From assembly GCA_021159125.1 (NCBI GenBank), contig JAGGSL010000164.1, positions 1 through 11,386 on the forward strand: DNA of 11,386 nt, given 5' to 3'. Numbering within the stretch: the stretch's first letter is position 1; each line of letters starts with the position of its first letter. The DNA comes from Thermoplasmata archaeon. Lineage in GTDB: Archaea; Thermoplasmatota; E2; UBA202; DSCA01. A program made the position numbers and the translations under genes. Below, in pieces: positions 1 through 5,707 of this stretch. The notes below the pieces were generated by a model, which was not told where the DNA came from, made no database searches, and worked only from the letters and a program-made list of their open reading frames with translations.

Positions 1-168
1 ACAATACAGTCCGCTCCATCATCTAAGGTATGTCCATATCGGCAGTTTCGTTCTGGCGCTCCCCATAAATGAAAAAAGCAGAACGATTATCATAGAAAAA
101 CGACCCCATGATAATACCCACAAAAGTGGGAAATGACAAATTTCAAGCGTGGCAGCCCAAAACAGAAA
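1..168. other. Left-edge stretch with inverted repeats; no firm gene
   Basis: No complete gene is visible here. One plus-strand frame is open from base 2 to a TGA at 134-136 (44 codons, no convincing start), so it could be the tail of a gene that begins left of the window. Its translation matches no family I recognise. Two inverted repeats lie close together: ATTATCAT (86-93) with ATGATAAT (108-115), and CCCAC (117-121) with GTGGG (126-130) around an AAAA loop. They may fold at the end of an upstream transcript or be protein sites. Neither is followed by a T-run, so I do not call a terminator. Confidence 0.3.
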
Positions 169-170
169 CT

Positions 171-178
171 TTTAAAAA
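171..178 (+). promoter_or_regulatory. TATA box of the GGGP synthase gene
   Basis: TTTAAAAA is centred about 35 bases before the ATG at 210, so transcription should begin near 200. That leaves a leader of about ten bases holding the purine-rich AGAGGG (201-206), a plausible Shine-Dalgarno element. Confidence 0.55.
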
Positions 179-182
179 GAGG

Positions 183-202
183 CTCTATTTGCAAGAATAG
201 AG
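183..202 (+). promoter_or_regulatory. Perfect inverted repeat between TATA box and start codon
   Basis: CTCTATT (183-189) and AATAGAG (196-202) are perfect complements around TGCAAG. The repeat spans the expected transcription start and touches the ribosome-binding element. It could be a repressor operator or, if transcribed, a hairpin masking the start. Function is inferred from position only. Confidence 0.35.
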
Positions 203-209
203 AGGGAAA

Positions 210-944
210 ATGAACATCATAGAGGAATGGTTGAGTGAACACGGTAAACTGCATTTTTCTCTTATAGATCCTGACAAGCAGCCGCCGGCAGAGGCAGGAA
301 AAAAGGCAGAGAAGTGTGCCAAATACGGCACAAATGCGATAATGGTTGGAGGAACGACGGTTTCATCGAGAGAAATGGTTTACGAAACAGTGGCTGAAAT
401 AAAAAAGAGGGTGGAAGTGCCGGTCATACTTTTTCCAAACTCAAAGGAATTTCTTGTAGATAATGCCGACTACCTCTTTTTTATGAGTTTGTTGAATTCA
501 AGTGATCCTTCATACAGATTTTATGAGCAGCTTGAAGGGGCTGTTGTGGTAAAAAAACTTGGAATAAAGCGCATACCCACAGGTTACATAGTCATAAGTA
601 CATCGCCCATTCCGACAACGGTTGAGAAAAAAACAAATCTGGATAAGATTGGGGCAGACGACATAGAAAAGGCGGTGAAATATGCCCTCTATACCGAATA
701 TACGGGCATGCATTGCCTTTACATGGATGCAGGCTCAAATCCTTATCAGCCTATAAAAGATGAGATGGTAAGGGCTGTGAGAGAAAACATATCAATACCT
801 CTCATAATAGGCGGCGGAATAAGAGACGGCATCACTGCCAGAAAGAAAATTGAGGCAGGGGCAGATGTGATTGTTACCGGGACAGCAGTTGAAGAAAACA
901 TAGAAGTTGTTGGGGAAATCATAAAAGAAATGAAAAAGGTTTGA
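210..944 (+). CDS. Geranylgeranylglyceryl phosphate synthase
   Basis: This enzyme makes the first committed ether bond of archaeal membrane lipids, joining geranylgeranyl diphosphate to sn-glycerol-1-phosphate (EC 2.5.1.41). The 244-residue protein is the usual length and has the family's TIM-barrel motifs in order: SLIDPDK (17-23), IMVGGTT (44-50), ILFPNS (73-78), MSLLNS (92-97), IPTGYIVIS (122-130), YMDAGSN (171-177), IIGGGIR (199-205) and DVIVTGTA (219-226). The glycine-rich C-terminal loops hold the phosphate of glycerol-1-phosphate in this family. The ATG at 210 follows AGAGGG and gives a natural N-terminus. The gene converges on the DUF99 gene with 3 bases between stop codons. With geranylgeranyl reductase about 1.2 kb away, it puts two lipid steps in this window, though in separate transcription units. 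Confidence 0.95.
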   Translation: MNIIEEWLSEHGKLHFSLIDPDKQPPAEAGKKAEKCAKYGTNAIMVGGTTVSSREMVYETVAEIKKRVEVPVILFPNSKEFLVDNADYLFFMSLLNSSDPSYRFYEQLEGAVVVKKLGIKRIPTGYIVISTSPIPTTVEKKTNLDKIGADDIEKAVKYALYTEYTGMHCLYMDAGSNPYQPIKDEMVRAVRENISIPLIIGGGIRDGITARKKIEAGADVIVTGTAVEENIEVVGEIIKEMKKV

Positions 945-947
945 TAT

Positions 948-1505
948 TCATGACTCACCTGTTTTTATTCCAGATGCTATTAAATGCGCTATCCTGAGCG
1001 GCTCAGGTATTGCTCCCCTCACAATGCTCAACTTTATTACTTCTTTTGCCTCCTCAAATTTTATGCCCCAGCATTTTATGTAAAGCGGATAAGCAAGCTC
1101 AACTTTTTTCATGCCTCCTTTATTTATTATTTCCCATCTTTCTTTCCAGTCATCAAAATGTTTTCTCAGGGCATTTTTCATTTTTTCTTCATTGGGCTTT
1201 TCTTTTGTCACTGTTATTATGGGCAATCCTGTTTTTTCATAAACCTCTTCACCATCAACAACATTGAAGCCTCCCAACGTTGCGCCATCCATCATCGCCA
1301 CTCTGAGCTGCCCCCTGTGGCGTGTGCCCGCAATTAATTTTATGAGGGCAGAAGTTGCATCTTTTCCGTCAACCGTTATTGTGGTTCGCAGCACTCCTTC
1401 TATGTATGAATTTCCCCTCATCACAACGCCGACAATATCAACTTTTTCATCGCCAAATGAAAAGGGCATATCGTCTATACCGAGAATATGTATTTTCTTC
1501 TTCAT
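948..1505 (-). CDS. DUF99 (UPF0215) family protein, endonuclease dU-like
   Basis: The 185-residue protein matches the archaeal DUF99 family. Recognisable blocks are the N-terminal GIDD (9-12), a TRHRGQLRVAMMDG segment (61-74) leading into GGFNVVD (78-84), GLPIITVT (93-100) and the C-terminal EPLRIAHLIASG (168-179). The family has an RNase H-like fold related to endonuclease V, and databases label it endonuclease dU. The acidic residues at 11-12 and 73 are where metal-binding residues would be expected, which is inference. A role in repair of deaminated bases is plausible, but its biology is little studied. It is the last gene of a minus-strand operon: its ATG overlaps the Pth2 stop codon by 4 bases (ATGA, 1502-1505), indicating coupled translation. 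Confidence 0.85.
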   Translation of the reverse strand: MKKKIHILGIDDMPFSFGDEKVDIVGVVMRGNSYIEGVLRTTITVDGKDATSALIKLIAGTRHRGQLRVAMMDGATLGGFNVVDGEEVYEKTGLPIITVTKEKPNEEKMKNALRKHFDDWKERWEIINKGGMKKVELAYPLYIKCWGIKFEEAKEVIKLSIVRGAIPEPLRIAHLIASGIKTGES

Positions 1506-1846
1506 TTCAGGGGGAGCTGTCCCGTAATCTTATCTATTTTTTCTTCTTCTGCAGGGCCTATGGCAAGAGCCGTTACAGTTCCGGGCTCGAGTTCGGTCAG
1601 CCCGGCATCGCGGATAAGTGATGTGCATAATCCCATCGAATCTGCTTTCTTTCTTATTGATTCCATTTCGTCAATATCTGCCTTAAGCACCACTTTCTTC
1701 TGTCCCTCGTCTATCCACTTTTTTAACAGGGAGGGATTCTTTTTCTGAATTTTAAGGGTGCATTCAACCGCTGCATGGGCAACCTGGGCAGCTAACTTTC
1801 CGGGAGACATGGGGATATCATTTGTTACTATCGCCATCTTATACAT
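1502..1846 (-). CDS. pth2: Peptidyl-tRNA hydrolase, archaeal/eukaryotic type (Pth2)
   Basis: Pth2 releases peptides from peptidyl-tRNA that drops off the ribosome, recycling tRNA in the cytosol (EC 3.1.1.29). The 114-residue protein is the normal Pth2 length. It shows the signature KLAAQVAHAA (17-26), whose lysine is catalytic in the family, then IRDAGLTEL (78-86) and PGTVTALAIGP (88-98), which supply the conserved Asp and Thr. I place the start at 1846 (MYKMAIVTND). The frame is open 16 codons further up, but those residues are unlike Pth2 and lie inside the upstream gene. The chosen start overlaps the end of the upstream gene by 8 bases, with GGAGTG about 10 bases before it as ribosome-binding site. 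It is the middle gene of the operon. Confidence 0.93.
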   Translation of the reverse strand: MYKMAIVTNDIPMSPGKLAAQVAHAAVECTLKIQKKNPSLLKKWIDEGQKKVVLKADIDEMESIRKKADSMGLCTSLIRDAGLTELEPGTVTALAIGPAEEEKIDKITGQLPLK

Positions 1847-2108
1847 TTTTCTTCCACTCCTCTGCCAGCTCCTTTGCCTTTTTCCACTGAACAATGCCTT
1901 TCAGATGAATCTCCTCGCCCTTCAACTCAACGTGCTTTAGAGGGATGGCATAGTAGTCTCCGTCCTTTTTTATTATCAGAAGGTCTTTGTAAATCGATAT
2001 GCTCTCCCCTATTCTATTCCCTTCCTTGTCTGCCACAAATCTCGAAAGTAGAGAGAGCGGGTCCTTCTTTTTAATGCCAGCCATCATTTCATCACTTTTG
2101 TCGCCCAT
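1839..2108 (-). CDS. Small PRC-barrel-like protein, possibly DUF5749
   Basis: This is a protein of up to 89 residues with no signal peptide or membrane segment. Residues 27-70 alternate short beta strands and turns (GNRIGES, YKDLLIIKKDGDYYAIP, HVELKGEEIHLKG), which resembles a PRC-barrel. A charged helix ends the chain (76-88). I think it belongs to the archaeal DUF5749-type proteins but cannot confirm this. It heads the operon with Pth2 and DUF99, so a link to translation or nucleic-acid maintenance is possible. The start is uncertain. The minus-strand TATA sequence at 2119-2127 predicts transcription from about 2097, which would miss the ATG at 2108 and favour the ATGs at 2087 or 2084. Those are preceded by AGTGATGA, a Shine-Dalgarno-like element. 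Confidence 0.75.
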   Translation of the reverse strand: MGDKSDEMMAGIKKKDPLSLLSRFVADKEGNRIGESISIYKDLLIIKKDGDYYAIPLKHVELKGEEIHLKGIVQWKKAKELAEEWKKNV

Positions 2109-2112
2109 ATAA

Positions 2113-2128
2113 TTTAATATATATAAAT
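2113..2128. promoter_or_regulatory. Shared divergent TATA region
   Basis: TTTAATATATATAAAT reads as a TATA box on both strands. For the plus strand its centre lies about 29 bases before the reductase ATG at 2151, giving a leaderless message. For the minus strand it would start transcription near 2097, serving the PRC-like/Pth2/DUF99 operon. One A/T tract therefore probably serves both units. Confidence 0.6.
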
Positions 2129-2150
2129 AGGGATTGGATACTTAAACTTG

Positions 2151-3260
2151 ATGCGATATGATGTAGCCATAGTCGGAGGCGGGCCAGCAGGCAGCATGGC
2201 AGCTCGTCTTCTTGCTGCGGCAGGGCACCGCGTGGTTGTCCTGGAAGAGCATGCAGAGGTCGGCAAACCCGTAAGCTGTGCGGGTCTTGTCACAGAGAGG
2301 GCTCTGGGCATTGCCGGCACATGCAATGATGTCATAGTGAACAAAATAAGCGGGGCTGAAGTTCGCTCTCCTGGCGGAAAAGAAATAGTTATAGGCGGAG
2401 ACAGAACTCATGCTGTTGTCATTGACAGGGAGAAGTTTGACAAGGAAATGGCAGAGATGGCTGTTGCCGAAGGCGCGGAGTATGAATTCAAATGGAGGGT
2501 TTTGGCGGCACAAAGAAAAGATGGGAGAATTGTAATAGAAGGTAAAGAGAAGATAGATTGCGATTATCTCATAGGTGCAGATGGTCCATCAAGCACTGTG
2601 GCAAAACTTTTCAATTTTCCGGAGCCGAAGGAGTATGTATATGCAATGCAGACAACTGTACCCTACAAAATGCAGGAAGAGTTTGTAAAAATTTTTTTGG
2701 GAAGCAGTATTGCTCCCAAATTTTTTGCATGGGTAATTCCTGAAGGAAAAAGAGCAAGGATAGGACTGGGAGTTGAGCAAGGGTACAGTCCAAAACATTA
2801 TTTCACGAAATTTCTGGGAATGCTGGGAGTTGATAGAGGAGAAATAAATGCGGGAATTATACCGCTGGGGCTGGTAAGCAGATTTTATATGGAGAATGTT
2901 TTTTTGGTTGGAGATGCTGCTGCACAGGTAAAGGCAACATCCGGAGGGGGCATTTATCCTGGATTGGCGGGGGCAAAAGTTCTGGCATTATCCATTCAAA
3001 AGCTCATGGATGGAGAAAATTATGATTATAGAAGGGAATACATGAAAGAATTTGGAAAGGAGCTGAAAAAGAGCATGTTTTTTAGAAAACTCTTTTTGAG
3101 GATGGAAGACAAAAAAATTGATGCTATTTTTGATTCGATAGATGCCAATATCGTTAAAACAATAAATGATTATGGCGACATTGATTATCCTTCCCGGCTG
3201 GCAAAGGAAATCGTAAAGAGGCATCCTAAGCTTCTGAAATTTTTGTTTTTGCCCTTCTAA
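2151..3260 (+). CDS. Geranylgeranyl reductase (archaeal lipid side-chain saturation)
   Basis: This FAD-dependent enzyme reduces the double bonds of geranylgeranyl chains on archaeal phospholipids at the inner face of the membrane. The 369-residue protein has the dinucleotide-binding GGGPAGS (9-15) after VAIV, the family hallmark VSCAG (41-45) with its cysteine, the second FAD motif GADGPSS (142-148), FFAWVIPEGK (191-200) in the substrate-binding part, and GDAAAQVKATSGGGI (254-268), which contacts FAD. The helical C-terminus is also typical. The TTG just before it would add one residue; I prefer the ATG at 2151, about 29 bases after the TATA centre, with no Shine-Dalgarno sequence and a probably leaderless message. 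Its stop codon overlaps that of the convergent HAD gene. Confidence 0.93.
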   Translation: MRYDVAIVGGGPAGSMAARLLAAAGHRVVVLEEHAEVGKPVSCAGLVTERALGIAGTCNDVIVNKISGAEVRSPGGKEIVIGGDRTHAVVIDREKFDKEMAEMAVAEGAEYEFKWRVLAAQRKDGRIVIEGKEKIDCDYLIGADGPSSTVAKLFNFPEPKEYVYAMQTTVPYKMQEEFVKIFLGSSIAPKFFAWVIPEGKRARIGLGVEQGYSPKHYFTKFLGMLGVDRGEINAGIIPLGLVSRFYMENVFLVGDAAAQVKATSGGGIYPGLAGAKVLALSIQKLMDGENYDYRREYMKEFGKELKKSMFFRKLFLRMEDKKIDAIFDSIDANIVKTINDYGDIDYPSRLAKEIVKRHPKLLKFLFLPF

Positions 3261-3880
3261 TACCTGCGGCTAAAGACATCCGCTAATTCTTTTGGAGAAT
3301 GGACAACATAGTCTGGAGATGCTTCCCTCAATTTACTCTCGCTATGCCAGCCCCATGCCACAGCCACGGTCTTCGCGCCCGCCCTCCTTCCTTCTATTAT
3401 GTCGCCAACTGTGTCCCCGATGTAGTAACATTCATAGCTTGAGAATTCTTCTTTCAGCCGCTTGATTTTTTTAACTTTGCTTGCTTCCTTGTCCGATCCG
3501 ATGATTTCTTCGAAATAATCGATGTTTCTATCCTTCAGAAATTTTTTTACAATTGCAGTTTCATTAGAGGTGACAACAGCCAATTTGTTGCTCACAGAAA
3601 GTTCTTTTATAGCTTCTGAAATTCCGTCAAATAGCTTAAGACGATCCTGATTTTTTATCATGGAATCTCTCATTGCATATACAACACGAAGTATTTTCTC
3701 TCTGGACATGCCTTTTTTTATCATACTCTCATACATATTGCCCTCGAACAGCTTCAAAAAATCTTCTTTGTTTGCAATTTCATCCACTCCTTCCTTTTGG
3801 CATGCAAGAATGAAATTTTCCATGAAAATTTCGAATGAATCGACAATAACCCCATCGTAATCAAATATTATCAGGTTCAT
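3257..3880 (-). CDS. HAD-superfamily hydrolase, phosphoglycolate phosphatase-like
   Basis: The 207-residue protein is a haloacid dehalogenase-type phosphatase of subfamily I. It has motif I DYDGVIVDS (7-15, nucleophile Asp7 and acid/base Asp9), an alpha-helical cap (about 16-85), motif II VVTSNE (102-107), lysines around 131-138 for motif III, and motif IV YIGDTVGD (153-160) with Asp156 and Asp160 for magnesium. AGAKTVAVAWGWHS (167-180) is typical of phosphoglycolate phosphatase and pyrophosphatase PpaX relatives. The substrate cannot be read from sequence; phosphoglycolate or another small phosphate ester is the usual guess. The start at 3880 lies 26 bases from the centre of a TATA box (3901-3910), suggesting a leaderless message. 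The gene is convergent with geranylgeranyl reductase, sharing 4 bases of stop codons. Confidence 0.88.
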   Translation of the reverse strand: MNLIIFDYDGVIVDSFEIFMENFILACQKEGVDEIANKEDFLKLFEGNMYESMIKKGMSREKILRVVYAMRDSMIKNQDRLKLFDGISEAIKELSVSNKLAVVTSNETAIVKKFLKDRNIDYFEEIIGSDKEASKVKKIKRLKEEFSSYECYYIGDTVGDIIEGRRAGAKTVAVAWGWHSESKLREASPDYVVHSPKELADVFSRRY

Positions 3881-3900
3881 GGGAGGCGGAATCCACTCAC

Positions 3901-3910
3901 GCTTAAATAG
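3901..3910 (-). promoter_or_regulatory. TATA box of the HAD gene
   Basis: On the minus strand this reads CTATTTAAGC. Its centre is about 26 bases from the ATG at 3880, the spacing of a leaderless archaeal promoter. Confidence 0.5.
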
Positions 3911-3972
3911 CTTATCATATCCCTCAAAATTTATAGAAAGGTTTTTAAATCACTATGCTCCCCCTCTTTTCC

Positions 3973-3981
3973 TTTATATAT
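3973..3981 (+). promoter_or_regulatory. TATA box of an orphan transcript
   Basis: TTTATATAT inside the gap is as good as the gene promoters here and would start a transcript near 4000. No protein frame of useful length begins there on the plus strand. It may drive the hairpin-rich RNA described next, or a long leader for the gene at 4274. Confidence 0.4.
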
Positions 3982-3999
3982 CCCGGGAGCTTTTTATGT

Positions 4000-4130
4000 T
4001 TGATAGCAGGGTCCAATCGGCATGCCCATGTGTTTATAAAGCGCCCTGATGCGGGCACATATGGGCTGCTTGAGTTACAATGACTCTCAGGAAGGAGGGA
4101 CATTTTTCCTCCCCTCCTTCTTCCCCCTTT
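4000..4130 (+). ncRNA. Candidate structured non-coding RNA
   Basis: The gap between 3881 and 4273 holds no gene I accept, but a GC-rich block lies downstream of a TATA box. It can form three hairpins in a row. The first is compound: AGCA (4005-4008) with TGCT (4067-4070), GCCCATGTG (4024-4032) with CAC and ATGGGC (4056-4058, 4061-4066), and an inner GCCC/GGGC stem (4043-4046, 4053-4056). The second pairs TGAG (4071-4074) with CTCA (4086-4089). The third pairs GAAGGAGGG (4091-4099) with CCCTCCTTC (4112-4120), followed by a pyrimidine tract. It does not look like tRNA, RNase P RNA or SRP RNA. The TTACA after the first hairpin loosely recalls an H/ACA guide RNA, but I cannot show the kink-turn. 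Confidence 0.3.
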
Positions 4131-4233
4131 GGTGTAACGTCGGTCATTATGGGCATCATCTGTTTAAACATGAAAATAGCCAGAACAAATGAAATTTTTA
4201 TGGGGCAGGGGAGCACGATTTTAACGTCAAAAG

Positions 4234-4241
4234 TAATATAA
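4234..4241 (+). promoter_or_regulatory. Possible TATA box of the 67-residue ORF
   Basis: TAATATAA is centred about 37 bases before the ATG at 4274 and would start a transcript near 4264, around AAGGGG (4261-4266), a possible ribosome-binding element. A second A/T tract, TTATTTATAA (4253-4262), is too close to the ATG to serve this start. Confidence 0.35.
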
Positions 4242-4273
4242 GCCTGTTCACGTTATTTATAAGGGGATTTAAA

Positions 4274-4477
4274 ATGAAAATAACACTTGATGAGGAGACG
4301 ATAGAAAATATAGTGAATTATGTAAAATCTCATCCTGACGAGATAAAAGAGTTGATAAAAATCGTAGGTGAGGAAGCCATAGCAGTTCTTATGGAGAGAA
4401 AAATTCTGGAACAGGGAGCAAAATTGTATAGGGCCATAGAAAGGGAGATAAACTACACATATGCTAAAGAGAAGTAA
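4274..4477 (+). CDS. Small helical protein of unknown function
   Basis: I do not recognise this 67-residue protein. It is rich in Glu, Lys and Ile and should be almost entirely alpha-helical: one helix at about 5-18, a second at 20-44 after the HPDE turn, and a third at 46-66. It has no cysteine, no signal peptide and no membrane segment. Charged and hydrophobic residues alternate as in a small helical bundle or dimer. The start has AAGGGG 7 bases before it and a possible TATA box upstream. It stands alone, 134 bases before the transglutaminase-like gene, so a shared transcript is possible. Nothing supports a toxin, antitoxin or DNA-binding assignment. The coherent composition makes a real gene more likely than not. 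Confidence 0.55.
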   Translation: MKITLDEETIENIVNYVKSHPDEIKELIKIVGEEAIAVLMERKILEQGAKLYRAIEREINYTYAKEK

Positions 4478-4512
4478 GGTTACGGTTCAGCGGACATAAT
4501 TTGCTTGGGCTA

Positions 4513-4520
4513 ATATTTAT
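4513..4520 (+). promoter_or_regulatory. TATA box of the transglutaminase-like gene
   Basis: ATATTTAT, followed by AACC, predicts transcription from about 4543. That leaves a leader of nearly 70 bases before the ATG at 4612, unlike the leaderless neighbours. Confidence 0.5.
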
Positions 4521-4568
4521 AACCTACTTTACATTATACTGGGCATTAGAACCACGCAAGACATAAGA

Positions 4569-4598
4569 ATGGTTGGTATGCATGTTACAATACACCAT
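4569..4598 (+). promoter_or_regulatory. Leader hairpin directly before the ribosome-binding site
   Basis: ATGGT (4569-4573) and GTAT (4576-4579) pair with ATAC (4590-4593) and ACCAT (4594-4598), leaving a 2-base bulge and a 10-base loop. The stem ends right where GGAGAGTGA (4599-4607), the likely Shine-Dalgarno sequence, begins. Control of translation by this hairpin is inference. The same bases encode a 12-codon open frame (4569-4607), a less likely reading. Confidence 0.35.
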
Positions 4599-4611
4599 GG
4601 AGAGTGAGTAG

Positions 4612-5583
4612 ATGCTAAGTTTAAGAGAGATTAAGGAAAAAGAGTACCTGCCGCGGGGCCCTTACCTCAAAGCAATGATGAGAGGAACGTTTTCCATTGC
4701 TAGGATTCTCGTTACCAATTTTGGGGCATTTAAGAAAATGAGAAGCAGTGATGATGCGGGGAAAAAGTATGTAAGGCCGCCAAGGAGATATGAGCTGCCA
4801 GAGTACAGAGAGGGAATGAAATACTGCAAATCAAACGAAAAATATCTGAGGCCTACCCGTTACTGCAATTCGCATGCTCCAGAAGTCATAGCCCTTGCCA
4901 ATGAACTCGGTGCCTATGAAAAATCTGACAGGGAGTTCGCAGAGGCTGCCTTTAATTTTGCCAAACGCAAGTTGATACTGGAAATGCTGCCCATGGATGG
5001 GGTGGAAGACACACTCAGAAGAGGAACGGGAACATGCATACACGAAATATCTGTATTCGTCGCTCTGTGCAGGGCTGCCGGAATAAAGGCAAGATATAAA
5101 CTTTATACACCAACGCTATCAGATGAATGGAACGATACTTTTCTGGTGGATCCGTTGCTGAAGAAATGGTACAACAGCATGGGATATTTCATGTTGCACG
5201 GAGAAGGAGAAGTTTATGTGGACGGAAAATGGTTTGTTGTTGATGTCGGCCCAACTCCTGAGAGGCAGGCAGCATCTTCGATGCCGATAACCAAATTTGG
5301 AGAGGATTCCATAGGCGTCTGGCTCAATTCTGTGCCAGATTCCGAGATGCATCTTGAATCTTTCCCTTATGGAATGGATTTTCTTCTGAAGCTTGCCTAT
5401 AAAATAGCGCCCGGAACATTTGATAAGATAAATGCGGGTATATTGGAACAGATAGAGGCGGGTAAAAAAATAATAGAGGAAGCAGGCGGTGAAGAGGCAT
5501 ATGACGAGATGATAAGACAGAAAGCCAAGAAAGCGCCCAAAGTTGAACTAGAAAGAAGAGAGGAGTTGATCTTTGCGGATTGA
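4612..5583 (+). CDS. Cytosolic transglutaminase-like (papain-fold) protein
   Basis: The 323-residue protein contains a transglutaminase-like core. The segment GTGTCIHEISVFVALCRAAG (138-157) carries the catalytic Cys142, followed by IKARY. LHGEGEVYVDGKWFVVD (195-211) carries His196 and Asp211, completing a Cys-His-Asp triad. In this superfamily such domains act as cysteine peptidases, amidases or cross-linking enzymes; the substrate here is unknown. Many archaeal members are exported, but this one starts with a charged segment and has no signal peptide or clear membrane helix, so it is probably cytosolic. Residues 1-100 and 240-323 are flanking regions I do not recognise; the C-terminal 45 residues are a highly charged helix. 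A TAG codon directly before the ATG at 4612 fixes the frame limit, and GGAGAGTGA precedes it. Confidence 0.85.
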   Translation: MLSLREIKEKEYLPRGPYLKAMMRGTFSIARILVTNFGAFKKMRSSDDAGKKYVRPPRRYELPEYREGMKYCKSNEKYLRPTRYCNSHAPEVIALANELGAYEKSDREFAEAAFNFAKRKLILEMLPMDGVEDTLRRGTGTCIHEISVFVALCRAAGIKARYKLYTPTLSDEWNDTFLVDPLLKKWYNSMGYFMLHGEGEVYVDGKWFVVDVGPTPERQAASSMPITKFGEDSIGVWLNSVPDSEMHLESFPYGMDFLLKLAYKIAPGTFDKINAGILEQIEAGKKIIEEAGGEEAYDEMIRQKAKKAPKVELERREELIFAD

Positions 5584-5598
5584 TTTTTCGCACGTTGG

Positions 5599-5610
5599 AA
5601 TTGTACAATT
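5599..5610. promoter_or_regulatory. 12-base perfect palindrome upstream of the receiver gene
   Basis: AATTGTACAATT is fully self-complementary. It sits between the transglutaminase stop codon and the receiver-gene TATA boxes, about 35 bases upstream of the first. It is a candidate site for a dimeric regulator; no such regulator can be named from this window. Confidence 0.3.
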
Positions 5611-5644
5611 TCGGGTATGAAATATCTAATTACAAAAGAATAGT

Positions 5645-5680
5645 TTTATATATACGTTGTTATTTAGATGCTTTAAATAA
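5645..5680 (+). promoter_or_regulatory. Two tandem TATA boxes of the receiver gene
   Basis: TTTATATATA (5645-5654) predicts a start near 5676 and a 30-base leader containing GAAGTGAT (5697-5704), a fair Shine-Dalgarno match. TTTAAATAA (5672-5680) predicts a start near 5702 and an almost leaderless message. Either or both may be used. Confidence 0.45.
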
Positions 5681-5707
5681 GGTGTATATCTTGATAGAAG
5701 TGATAAT

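Noticed and set aside
23..109. 28-codon minus-strand open frame at the left edge
   Set aside because: It is too short, has no promoter or ribosome-binding site, and overlaps the inverted repeats.
984..1621. Several plus-strand open frames opposite DUF99 and Pth2
   Set aside because: They are rich in Phe, Cys and Ser as expected for antisense of lysine- and glutamate-rich genes, and the minus-strand genes match known families.
4005..4079. H/ACA guide RNA reading of the first hairpin in the gap
   Set aside because: TTACA follows the stem, but I cannot identify a proper kink-turn or a matching rRNA target, so it is not called as such.
4034..4216. 60-codon open frame on the minus strand in the 3881-4273 gap
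   Set aside because: It runs across the GC-rich hairpins, has several Cys, Met and Pro residues in no recognisable pattern, and lacks a convincing ribosome-binding site.
4569..4607. 12-codon upstream open frame before the transglutaminase-like gene
   Set aside because: It has no ribosome-binding site of its own and coincides with a hairpin, so I treat it as leader structure, not a gene.
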